DNA of 64,000 nt, from assembly GCF_021432385.1 (NCBI RefSeq), contig NZ_JAEACT010000002.1, positions 1,321,501 through 1,385,500 on the forward strand, written 5' to 3'. Made by a program: the position numbers and the translations under genes. Below the pieces are notes generated by a model that was not told the DNA's origin, ran no database searches, and worked only from the letters and a program-made list of their open reading frames with translations. Positions 17,672 to 25,503 of the stretch are shown here, piece by piece; position 1 is the stretch's first letter; the number at the start of each line of letters is the position of its first letter. The DNA comes from Clostridium hydrogenum (GTDB taxonomy: Bacteria; Bacillota; Clostridia; Clostridiales; Clostridiaceae).

Positions 17672-18094
17672 TTATTTCATTCTTTTAACTTTTCTAGTTG
17701 TCTTTATTGGAGCGCTTTGACCATCAGTAGCTACTAAATCTTTTTTTGTAGTTAAATTTCGGATATTCATAATCTCAATAATTTCGCTTGATTGTTTGCT
17801 TTTTTTACCTTTTATACCTTTAAGACCTTGAACAATTACAAGGTTTCCTTGATTTAAAGTCATAAATTCTATTTTTTTAAACCACCTGTTTCTTTTGTAA
17901 ACGCATTTAACAATTGTCTTACTTCTGTCAGGTTTAATTAAAACAGTTGCTATCAATTTATGAAAAATCCATAAAATGGTTTTAGTTTCGATTTTTACTG
18001 AAATTACATTACCCTGGACTTGAGTTAATCTATCACCATTCTTTTTTAAAAAGCTATCAGTATAGGATTGCTGCAATTTTTCTTTAAAACTCAT
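17672..18094 (-). CDS. Small basic protein of unknown function
   Basis: 140 residues, rich in Lys and Arg, with a beta-rich middle (VQGNVISVKIETKTILWIF, TIVKCVYKRNRWFKKIEF) and a basic, probably disordered C-terminus ending TTRKVKRMK. No signal peptide or membrane helix. The ATG has AGGAG upstream on the - strand. I do not recognise the family; the many positive charges could suit nucleic acid or membrane-surface binding, which is speculation. It has its own well-formed promoter and shares a terminator with the ATPase gene. Confidence 0.75.
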   Translation of the reverse strand: MSFKEKLQQSYTDSFLKKNGDRLTQVQGNVISVKIETKTILWIFHKLIATVLIKPDRSKTIVKCVYKRNRWFKKIEFMTLNQGNLVIVQGLKGIKGKKSKQSSEIIEIMNIRNLTTKKDLVATDGQSAPIKTTRKVKRMK

Positions 18095-18209
18095 ATTAAA
18101 AACTCCTTTATGCTGAATTTAAGGGACTATTGCATTAATAATTAATTGAATAAATAATCTAAATTTTAGTGCAACGGCTCCAATAAGTGCATCAAATATT
18201 CTTTTGTAT

Positions 18210-18238
18210 ATTATAACATAGGTTAATGAATTTGTGAA
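18210..18238 (-). promoter_or_regulatory. Sigma-A type promoter of the small basic protein gene
   Basis: Read on the - strand: TTCACA (18233-18238), a 17-base spacer, TATAAT (18210-18215). The leader to the ATG at 18094 is about 110 bases. On the + strand TTGTGA at 18232-18237, which could act as a -35 for the Lon-like gene, overlaps the same bases. Confidence 0.65.
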
Positions 18239-18287
18239 TACAATTACATATTTAGAATATTATTATAAGGAGAGGAGGGATTAAGGC

Positions 18288-20579
18288 ATGTATAGAAAAC
18301 TAACTCCTAATGATGTAATTTATAATAGTAATTTGGAAGAAAACATTATCCATGCAGATGATGAAGTTGAATTTGAGGAGTATGATACTTTATACAGTAA
18401 TATAAAAAGTGGACTTCATATAAATGACTCAGGATATAATATATATATAGTTGATGGTTTTAGCAGAGATAAGTTAAATACAATTACAAATTATATAAGC
18501 AAAGTATTAAATCTAGAGTATAAACCAATGGATATATGTTATATTACGGAAGATAATTCTGAAAATATCACTAGCCTTAAGATGTCAGGAGGATGCGGAA
18601 ACAAGTTAGTACAATATATAGATGAAATAAAAAAAATGTATTTAAAACTGACTTATGAATTTTATAATGAATATGAAAATAAAGAAAAAGAAGAAATAAT
18701 AAATAGCATTCAAAATAAAAAGGAAGAGATTGTAAATGAAATAGTGGAAGATGCAAAAAAAAGCGGATTTCAGCTTAAAATTTCTGAAGCAGGATTTAAT
18801 TTTATTCCAATTAAAGATGGCAGCGGAATGACAGAAAAAGAATATGAATTGCTTGATATGGAGAAAAGGGATAATATTTTAAAAGAAATAAAAGAACTTA
18901 AAAAAAAGGCTAGAAAGATATTTGATAAACTTAAAGCAGTAGAAGAAGATGAAATAGGTATGCTTAAAAAGTTTTTTAAGGATTTTTTTGTCCTTAAAAC
19001 TCAAAGTTTAAAAGAGAAGTGTACCAATGAGCTTTACGAAAATTGTGAAGCCCGCAACTTTATAGATAAGATATGTATGGAAATAGAAAATGATTTAATA
19101 AAAAATTACACAATAAGCTACGAAAATGATGAAGCTAAAATAATAGAAATATTATCAAAATATTATGTAAATGTAATTGTTGATAACAGTGGAAATGATA
19201 AGGTTCCAGTTATTTATGAGGATGATCCAAATCTTGAAAATCTCATAGGCAGTATTAAGTATGAAAGTAACAATGGAACTTATATGACCGATATTAGTTT
19301 AATAAAAGCTGGTTCAATTCTAAAGGCAAATGGTGGATGTCTTATAATTAGAATAAATAACTTACTTTCATGTAGGTTATCATACTACTATCTAAAAAAA
19401 ATACTTATGAGTGGCATGGTCGATTTGAATTATAATAATGGATATCTTGAAGCTATTTCATTAAATGGACTTAAACCAGAACCTATTCCTATTAAAGTTA
19501 AAGTTATACTAATAGGAAACTATGAATCCTATAATTTACTATATAATTTGGATGAAGATTTTAGAAATCTCTTTAAGGTTAAGGCTGAATACAATCCACT
19601 TATAATTGTAAGTGATTCTAGTAAAAAGGCTCTAGTTAAAACGTTAAATAGGTGCTCCACTGAGAGTGAGTTAAAAAGTTTAGATTTTTCAGCTATTCAG
19701 GAAATATCGAAATATCTAGCTAGAAAGGCTGAAAATAGAAATAAGTATTATTATGATTATGCTGATATTTCAAAAGTACTTACTTTTTCAAATGAATTAG
19801 CTAAAGGGGAAGATTGTAAAACCATAACAGGAGAGCATGTTAGAAAAGTTGTCTATAAGGAGGAATTAGTTGAAAGGCAAATTTCAGAAAGGTATAAAGA
19901 GGAAAAAATATTACTTGAAGTTGAAGGAAGCAAAATTGGTCAAATTAACGGGTTGTCAGTCATAGACTTAGGATATGCAGCTTTTGGAAAACCTATTAGG
20001 ATAACATGCATTTGTCATAAAGGTGAAGGACATATTGTAGATATAAATAAGGAAAATTCACTTAGTGGAGAAATTCATTGTAAATCAATTAGCATACTTA
20101 AAGGATTGATGAACCAAATTTTTAGAGGTCACAACAGACTGCCAGTTGATTTTCGATTATGTTTTGAGCAGCTTTATGGAAAGCTTGATGGCGATAGTGC
20201 TTCTGTTGCGGAGGCCGTATGTATGCTATCAGCACTATCAAAGATTCCAATAAAGCAAAATATAGCTGTTACAGGTTCAATAAATCAATTTGGTGAGGTT
20301 CAGCCAATTGGAGGAGTTAATTATAAAATAGAAGGATTTTATAAGGTATGCAAAATGCATGATGTTATAAAATGTGGTGTTTTAATTCCAGAAAGTAATG
20401 TTGATAGTATAGTATTAAATAACGAAGTTGAAGAGGAAGTATTGAAAGGAGATTTTGATATTTATTCAATGAAAAATATTGAAGATGCAGTAAATGTTCT
20501 TATGGATACTAAGTGGGAAGATATGATAAAAGCGGCAAAAAGTGAATTTAGAAAGTATGTTGGTACAAGAAAACACTGA
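18288..20579 (+). CDS. Lon-family (S16) protease with AAA-like domain lacking a Walker A motif
   Basis: 763 residues. The N-terminal part resembles the AAA_32/LonB-type family: the segment that normally reads YNIYVxGxxGTGKT is GYNIYIVDGFSRDKLNTI, so the P-loop is absent. A long coiled-coil insert follows (about 120-230), then conserved VPVIYEDDPN, KANGGCLIIRINNLL and DEDFRNLFKVKAE. The C-terminal Lon protease domain keeps Ser637 in LDGDSAS and Lys680 in GGVNYKIEGFY, so the Ser-Lys dyad is intact. I infer a peptidase that does not use ATP in the usual way. RBS GGAGAGGAGGG. The stop is followed directly by a family A element. Confidence 0.85.
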   Translation: MYRKLTPNDVIYNSNLEENIIHADDEVEFEEYDTLYSNIKSGLHINDSGYNIYIVDGFSRDKLNTITNYISKVLNLEYKPMDICYITEDNSENITSLKMSGGCGNKLVQYIDEIKKMYLKLTYEFYNEYENKEKEEIINSIQNKKEEIVNEIVEDAKKSGFQLKISEAGFNFIPIKDGSGMTEKEYELLDMEKRDNILKEIKELKKKARKIFDKLKAVEEDEIGMLKKFFKDFFVLKTQSLKEKCTNELYENCEARNFIDKICMEIENDLIKNYTISYENDEAKIIEILSKYYVNVIVDNSGNDKVPVIYEDDPNLENLIGSIKYESNNGTYMTDISLIKAGSILKANGGCLIIRINNLLSCRLSYYYLKKILMSGMVDLNYNNGYLEAISLNGLKPEPIPIKVKVILIGNYESYNLLYNLDEDFRNLFKVKAEYNPLIIVSDSSKKALVKTLNRCSTESELKSLDFSAIQEISKYLARKAENRNKYYYDYADISKVLTFSNELAKGEDCKTITGEHVRKVVYKEELVERQISERYKEEKILLEVEGSKIGQINGLSVIDLGYAAFGKPIRITCICHKGEGHIVDINKENSLSGEIHCKSISILKGLMNQIFRGHNRLPVDFRLCFEQLYGKLDGDSASVAEAVCMLSALSKIPIKQNIAVTGSINQFGEVQPIGGVNYKIEGFYKVCKMHDVIKCGVLIPESNVDSIVLNNEVEEEVLKGDFDIYSMKNIEDAVNVLMDTKWEDMIKAAKSEFRKYVGTRKH

Positions 20580-20788
20580 ATTCAATTCACAATTCACAGT
20601 TCACAATGCACAATGAAGGAGGATTTGCCTTCCTTTCGTCAGGTAAATCTTAAATTTAAACATTATAAGCTTCGCTTAGCACCATTTATGGTGCTATTGC
20701 GAAAGCAATAAAAAAATTAAATTTAAGGTTTTCTGTAGCTTTGCTACAGAAAATCTCCATTCATTGTGCATCGTGAATTATGAATTGC
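20580..20788. repeat. Family A element (copy 4, CACAATK arms, reverse orientation)
   Basis: It fills the whole space between the stop of the Lon-like gene and the stop of ychF. Four heptamers of CACAATT/CACAATG type, then GAAGGAGGATTTGCC, the hairpin AGCACCATTTATGGTGCT, TTCTGTAGC/GCTACAGAA, and inverted heptamers to 20787. As the only sequence between two converging genes it must contain any terminator they use. Confidence 0.9.
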
Positions 20789-21886
20789 TTAAACATTAAA
20801 TCTGAAAAATACTACGTCGCCTTCCTGCATTATATAATCTTTACCTTCAAGTCTGTACAGTCCTTTTTCTTTTGCAGCAGATTCGGAACCGCAAGCTACA
20901 AGGTCATCATATGAAATTACTTCTGCGCGGATAAATCCTCTTTCAATATCTGTATGTATCTTTCCTGCAGCTTTTGGAGCTTTTGTTCCATTAACTATTG
21001 TCCAAGCTCTAACTTCATCTGGTCCAGCAGTTAAGAAGCTCATAAGTCCGAGTAATTTATAGCTCTTTTCTACCAATCTATCTAATCCAGAAGATTCAAG
21101 TCCATATTCATCTAACATTTCCTTTTGTTCTTCATCGTTTAGTGAAGAAAGCTGTTCTTCAAGACTTGCGCAAATAGGTATAACTTCTGAATGTTCCTTC
21201 TCTGCAAGTGCTTCAACTCTTTTTACAAGTTCATTTTCCATATTACCAGAAAGTACATCGTCCTCAGAAACATTAGCAGCATATAAAACAGGCTTTGATG
21301 TTAAAAGAAATAAAGTTTTTACAAATTCATTTTCATCATCTGTAAATTCAAGAGTTCTAACAGGCTTGCCTTCTTCAAGTTGCTTTTTTATTCTTTCTAG
21401 TATAGCCATTTCTTCTTTTGCTTTTTTATCACCTGAACGTACTGCTTTTATTGTTTTTTCTATTCTTTTGTCAATTATGTCTAAGTCGGAAAATACTAAT
21501 TCAAGACTAATGGTTTCAATATCTCTTATGGGATCAACACTTCCATCAACATGAACAATATTTTCATCTTGGAAACATCTTACAACATGAACTATTGCAG
21601 CAGATTCTCTTATATGTGAAAGAAATTTATTACCAAGACCTTCACCTTTGCTTGCACCTTTTACAAGGCCTGCTATATCATAAAATTCTATGCTTGTGTG
21701 TACTTTCTTTTTAGAAGTATACATTTTCTCAAGTACATCTAGTCTACTATCAGGAACTGCCACAACTCCTACATTAGGTTCTATTGTACAGAAAGGATAA
21801 TTTGCAGATTCTGCACCGGCTTTTGTTATAGCATTAAATAAAGTACTTTTACCAACATTAGGCAATCCAACTATTCCTAATCTCAT
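20789..21886 (-). CDS. ychF: Ribosome-associated ATPase YchF (Obg family)
   Basis: 365 residues, the usual length. P-loop GLPNVGKST at 6-14, switch DIAGLVKGASKGEGLG, and NVSEDD in place of the GTPase NKxD motif, the change that gives YchF its ATP preference. A coiled-coil insert (about 130-200) and a C-terminal TGS domain ending EGDVVFFRFNV. YchF is a universally conserved ribosome-binding ATPase linked to stress responses. Monocistronic on the - strand, with about 1.7 kb of gene-free DNA upstream. Confidence 0.97.
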   Translation of the reverse strand: MRLGIVGLPNVGKSTLFNAITKAGAESANYPFCTIEPNVGVVAVPDSRLDVLEKMYTSKKKVHTSIEFYDIAGLVKGASKGEGLGNKFLSHIRESAAIVHVVRCFQDENIVHVDGSVDPIRDIETISLELVFSDLDIIDKRIEKTIKAVRSGDKKAKEEMAILERIKKQLEEGKPVRTLEFTDDENEFVKTLFLLTSKPVLYAANVSEDDVLSGNMENELVKRVEALAEKEHSEVIPICASLEEQLSSLNDEEQKEMLDEYGLESSGLDRLVEKSYKLLGLMSFLTAGPDEVRAWTIVNGTKAPKAAGKIHTDIERGFIRAEVISYDDLVACGSESAAKEKGLYRLEGKDYIMQEGDVVFFRFNV

Positions 21887-21981
21887 TTATACGTAACATT
21901 CCTTTCTTGAAGTATATTAATATGGATATGCAATTTTAATGAAGTTTTCACATTGAATAATTAATTTAATCATAAATTAAA

Positions 21982-22234
21982 ATTATTGCGAACCTTTATT
22001 CAGGGTACAGATTACAGATGACAGAGTACAGTTAGGGATGATTTACCTTTTCTTACGTCAGGTAAATCTTAAACTTAAATGTTGTCAGCTTTGCTGAACA
22101 ACATTAATAATATAGCGATTGCGTAAGCAATCAAAAAATAAGTTATAAGATTTTCTGTAGCAAGGCGGAAGAAAATCATCCTTCACTGTACTCTGTACTC
22201 TGTCAGTTGTACTCTGAATAATGGTTCGTAATAT
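21982..22234. repeat. Family A element (copy 5, RAGTACA arms, reverse orientation)
   Basis: Diverged heptamer arms (GGGTACAGATTACAGAT and onward) enclose GATTTACC/GGTAAATC, the hairpin AATGTTGT..ACAACATT and GATTTTCT/AGAAAATC. Outside the heptamers there is another inverted pair, ATTATTGCGAACC and GGTTCGTAATAT, a motif that also occurs at the family C end near 46112. Bases 21887-21981 contain only ychF upstream sequence. Confidence 0.85.
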
Positions 22235-22348
22235 TTAAATTTAGTAAAGTAATTCCATTAAAATTTCAATATCTACCATTTAAATATACACTACTTAATA
22301 ATCTTTATAAATTATACTCTAGAATGGGGATTTATTCAATACACATAT

Positions 22349-22560
22349 CTGGGGCTTGGGCTTTAGCCCATAAAGATTCTTGAACCCCATAAAAATACTT
22401 TCAAATGCAACAGAAAAAATAAACGTTTAAAGGAAAACTTTTGCCTGGGGCTTGGGCTTTAGCCCATAAAGATTCTTGAACCCCATAAAAATACTTTCAA
22501 ATGCAACAGGAAAAAATAAACGTTTAAAGGAAAACTTTGGTATGGGGCTTGGGCATGTGA
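22349..22560. repeat. Tandem repeat, 96-97 bp unit, about 2.1 copies
   Basis: Two nearly identical units start at 22349 and 22445 and a third begins at about 22543 and breaks off after GGGGCTTGGGC. Each unit contains GGGCTTTAGCCC, a small hairpin, and GATTCTTGAACCCC. The units differ by single changes (for example an extra A). No reading frame is conserved across units. The stretch 22235-22640 otherwise holds nothing I can identify. Confidence 0.9.
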
Positions 22561-22641
22561 ATTTTATTAATGCTAGCAGGATAGAATTGGTATTTGCAAT
22601 TTCAATGTTCCAAGTTTATCCTGACAAATTACAATTTAACA

Positions 22642-22840
22642 CAGAGTACGGAGTACAGAGTACAACGAAGGATGATTTTTCTCCGTTAGCACTGCGAAAA
22701 ATCTGAAAACTTATTTTTTTATTGCTGCGCAATCGCGCCATACATGGTGCTCAGCGAAGCTGACAACATTAAGTTTAAGATTTACCTAAGCAAAGCAAAA
22801 GGTAAATCATCATTCACTGTACACTGTACTCTGTACTCTG
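22642..22840. repeat. Family A element (copy 6, RAGTACA arms)
   Basis: Three heptamers per arm, GAAGGATGATTTTTC, the middle hairpin region GCGCCATACATGGTGC, GATTTACC..GGTAAATC. Outside lie ATCCTGACAAATTACAATTT and CTCGACAAATTGTAATTT, the same outer inverted pair as around copies 2 and 11. Confidence 0.9.
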
Positions 22841-22973
22841 CTCGACAAATTGTAATTTAACAGGATGAATTTGGTATAATTAATTTTAACTTTTAAAATT
22901 GTTTATCTATATAGATAGACAACTTGAAACATTGAAATTATAAATACCAAATGTATCCTTATGCTAATATTTT

Positions 22974-23177
22974 CAATTCACAATTCACAATGCACAATGA
23001 AGGATGATTTTTCTACGTAAGCGTAGAAAAATCTGAAAACTTATTTTTTATTGCTTACGCAACAGCACCATATATGGTGCTTGCGAAGCTGATAATATTT
23101 AAATTTAAGATTTACCTGAGAGAAGCGAAAGGTAAATCATCCTTCATTGTGAATTGTGCATCGTGAACTGTGAATTG
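22974..23177. repeat. Family A element (copy 7, CACAATK arms)
   Basis: The clearest copy. Arms of four heptamers, then the perfect hairpin GATTTTTCTACG/CGTAGAAAAATC, TTGCTTACGCAA, GCACCATATATGGTGC, and GATTTACC/GGTAAATC. It lies only 133 bases from copy 6 yet carries the other heptamer type. From 23178 to 23477 I see only AT-rich sequence with a weak AGGATAAACTTGG remnant. Confidence 0.92.
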
Positions 23178-23477
23178 AAAAATATTGCTGCCAGGATAAA
23201 CTTGGAATTTCCAATTTTAATGTTCCAGATTGTATATCTATATGACAGAATAAAATTACATACTTAAGCAAAAGCTACTTCTAAACTTTATTCTTAAGAT
23301 TTAAGATATATTGTCAAACTAGAAATTAAATCAGAGTACAATGATTCAAATTATAATTTAATTAGGATATGTTTCACTTTTAAAATTTCCATATTTTATG
23401 TGATATTCATAAGTTTGTTTGTTCTATTGTTAAATAATAAGAAAGTTTTCAAAAAAAACTTTAAAAATTTTAAACTT

Positions 23478-23506
23478 TTCACTTTAAAAGAAGGAATATT
23501 TATATT
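23478..23506 (+). promoter_or_regulatory. Likely sigma-A promoter of the dcw cluster
   Basis: TTCACT (23478-23483), 17-base spacer, TATATT (23501-23506). Start of transcription would be near 23513, just before the MraZ repeats. Confidence 0.5.
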
Positions 23507-23525
23507 ATTATAGAATATATAGATT

Positions 23526-23550
23526 GTGGTTAAAAGTGGTTGAAAGTGGT
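23526..23550 (+). promoter_or_regulatory. MraZ operator: three GTGGT repeats at 10-bp spacing
   Basis: GTGGT occurs at 23526-23530, 23536-23540 and 23546-23550 with 5-base spacers. MraZ is known to bind such 10-bp-spaced TGG-containing direct repeats upstream of its own gene and to repress the dcw operon. The position, just after the predicted transcription start and before mraZ, fits autoregulation. Confidence 0.85.
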
Positions 23551-23577
23551 GTAAAAAATACACAATGGGGTGGAAAA

Positions 23578-24006
23578 ATGTTTATAGGTGAATATGAACA
23601 TGCATTGGATAGTAAAAACAGAATAATCATTCCATCGAAATTCAGAGAAGAAATAGGAGATAATTTTGTACTTACAAAAGGATTAGATGGTTGTTTATAT
23701 GCTTACCCCTTAAATGAATGGAAAGTTCTTGAGGAAAAATTAAAAAAATTACCGCTTACTAGCAAGGATGCAAGGGCATTTGTTAGATTTTTCTTTTCAG
23801 GAGCAAATGAAATTAGCATAGATAAACAAGGCAGAGCTTTGATACCACAAAATTTAATTAAATATGCGACTATAAATAAAGAACTTGTTAGCATAGGAGT
23901 ATCAACAAGAATAGAAATATGGAGCAAGGAAAAATGGAATGAATACAATGATTCGGACGTAGATATGGATGCAATAGCCGAAAAAATGAGTGAACTTGGA
24001 ATATGA
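23578..24006 (+). CDS. mraZ: Transcriptional regulator MraZ
   Basis: 142 residues from ATG 23578 (RBS GGGGTGG). Two SpoVT/AbrB-like half domains: [23 protein letters not shown] at the N-terminus in two pieces, and [18 protein letters not shown] around 80-97. It forms a ring and regulates the division and cell-wall operon it heads. In-frame codons further upstream (from 23524) lie in the operator and are not used. Stop overlaps the following ATG region. Confidence 0.95.
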   Translation: MFIGEYEHALDSKNRIIIPSKFREEIGDNFVLTKGLDGCLYAYPLNEWKVLEEKLKKLPLTSKDARAFVRFFFSGANEISIDKQGRALIPQNLIKYATINKELVSIGVSTRIEIWSKEKWNEYNDSDVDMDAIAEKMSELGI

Positions 24007-24020
24007 TAAGGAGAATAGCA

Positions 24021-24956
24021 ATGGAGTTTAAACATGTTTCTGTACTATTAAATGAAGTAATAGAAGAACTTAAAATAAAAGAGGATGGAATTTATGTAGA
24101 TTGCACACTTGGTGGAGCTGGTCATTCTAGTGAAATATTAAAAAGATTGTCACAAAAAGGAAGACTTATAGGTATAGATCAAGATACTGATGCCTTAAAA
24201 GCTGCTAGTGAGAAATTAAAGGATTACAATAATGTAACTTATGTACATAACAATTTTTATAATATAAAAAACATATTAGAAGATTTAAATATAGAAAAGG
24301 TTGATGGTATTTTAATGGATCTTGGGGTATCATCTTACCAACTTGATAAACCGGAAAGAGGATTTAGCTATATGCATGATGCACCTCTCGACATGAGAAT
24401 GAATAAGGATAGTAAATTTTCTGCATTTGATGTAGTTAATAACTATGATGAACAAAAACTTTATAAGGTAATAAAAGACTATGGTGAAGAAAAATTTGCA
24501 AAGAGAATTGCTGGTTTTATTGTAGAGAAAAGAAAAGAAGGAGATATAAAATCTACATTAGAGTTAGTTGATGTAATAAAAAGTGCAATTCCAGCAAGAT
24601 TTAGAAGGGAAGGACCACATCCAGCTAAAAGGACTTTTCAGGCAATAAGGATTGAGGTAAACAAGGAACTTGAAATTTTAAATAAGACTATAGAGGATGG
24701 AATAAATAAGTTAAATGTTAGTGGAAGAATGTGTATAATAACATTTCATTCTCTTGAGGATAGAATTGTTAAAAATAAATTTAAAGAACTTAAAGATCCT
24801 TGTACATGTCCTAAGGATATGCCAATATGTGTATGCGGCAAAAAGCCTGAAATTGAAATAATAACAAGAAAACCTATAGAACCTTCAGAAGAAGAAGTAA
24901 ATGATAATCCAAGAAGTAGAAGTGCAAAATTAAGGGTGGCAGAAAAAATTATATAG
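24021..24956 (+). CDS. rsmH: 16S rRNA (cytosine-1402-N4)-methyltransferase RsmH
   Basis: 311 residues from ATG 24021, chosen for AAGGAG seven bases upstream over the ATG at 24003. SAM-binding motif [34 protein letters not shown]-like PLDMRMN, and [12 protein letters not shown] are all typical. It methylates C1402 of 16S rRNA in the ribosomal P site. Second gene of the dcw cluster. Confidence 0.97.
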   Translation: MEFKHVSVLLNEVIEELKIKEDGIYVDCTLGGAGHSSEILKRLSQKGRLIGIDQDTDALKAASEKLKDYNNVTYVHNNFYNIKNILEDLNIEKVDGILMDLGVSSYQLDKPERGFSYMHDAPLDMRMNKDSKFSAFDVVNNYDEQKLYKVIKDYGEEKFAKRIAGFIVEKRKEGDIKSTLELVDVIKSAIPARFRREGPHPAKRTFQAIRIEVNKELEILNKTIEDGINKLNVSGRMCIITFHSLEDRIVKNKFKELKDPCTCPKDMPICVCGKKPEIEIITRKPIEPSEEEVNDNPRSRSAKLRVAEKII

Positions 24957-24989
24957 TTAATGGTTATAATATGATGAGAGGTGAATAAA

Positions 24990-25499
24990 ATGATAATGGC
25001 AGATAAAAAATTCTCAGTTAATGGAAATACTGCGCTGGTACCAGAAAGAAAAACATATGAAAATTCAGAAGAAGAAAAGTATAAAAAAATAAGGGAATCT
25101 CAAAGAGAAGTACTGAGAAGAAAAAAACACTTGAAGCTTAAGAGTCAAGCAAGAATAATTATGTCAATAGTCATTATATTTATTATGGGAATAACCATAA
25201 TATATAGGTATTCTGAAATTTATACTATGCAGGATAAATTGTTAAATTTGCAGAATGAAGAGAAAAATATAACAAGTCAAAATGAAAATTTAAAATATAA
25301 GTTATCAAGCTATGATGACATAAAAGAAATACAAAAGAATGCAACTGAAAAATTACATATGATTCAGCCAAATGATTCTAATGTGGTTCACGTTAATTTA
25401 AGTAAGAACAGCATTACGGTAAAAAAAGATGGCAATACAAATAACAAAAGTAAAAATATATTTGAGGTTATAATGAGCAAGTTATTTTTATGGAGGTAG
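24990..25499 (+). CDS. ftsL: Cell division protein FtsL-like
   Basis: 169 residues from ATG 24990 (RBS AGAGGTG). A basic cytoplasmic N-terminus, one membrane helix (about residues 47-67) and a leucine-zipper-like coiled coil (about 70-115) ahead of a short tail. Size, topology and position between rsmH and a class B penicillin-binding protein identify the FtsL/DivIC type, although the sequence is poorly conserved. Acts in the divisome with FtsQ/DivIB. Confidence 0.82.
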   Translation: MIMADKKFSVNGNTALVPERKTYENSEEEKYKKIRESQREVLRRKKHLKLKSQARIIMSIVIIFIMGITIIYRYSEIYTMQDKLLNLQNEEKNITSQNENLKYKLSSYDDIKEIQKNATEKLHMIQPNDSNVVHVNLSKNSITVKKDGNTNNKSKNIFEVIMSKLFLWR

Positions 25500-25503
25500 C
25501 CAT

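Noticed and set aside
20580-20788. Family A copy as a tRNA or cloverleaf RNA gene
   Set aside because: It can fold into several arms, but has no tRNA-like D or T loop sequences and no CCA or anticodon arm of the right size.
22476-22706. 76-codon open frame on + in the repeat-rich region
   Set aside because: It runs through the tandem repeat and into the arm and core of family A copy 6, starts without a ribosome binding site, and has no family-like sequence.
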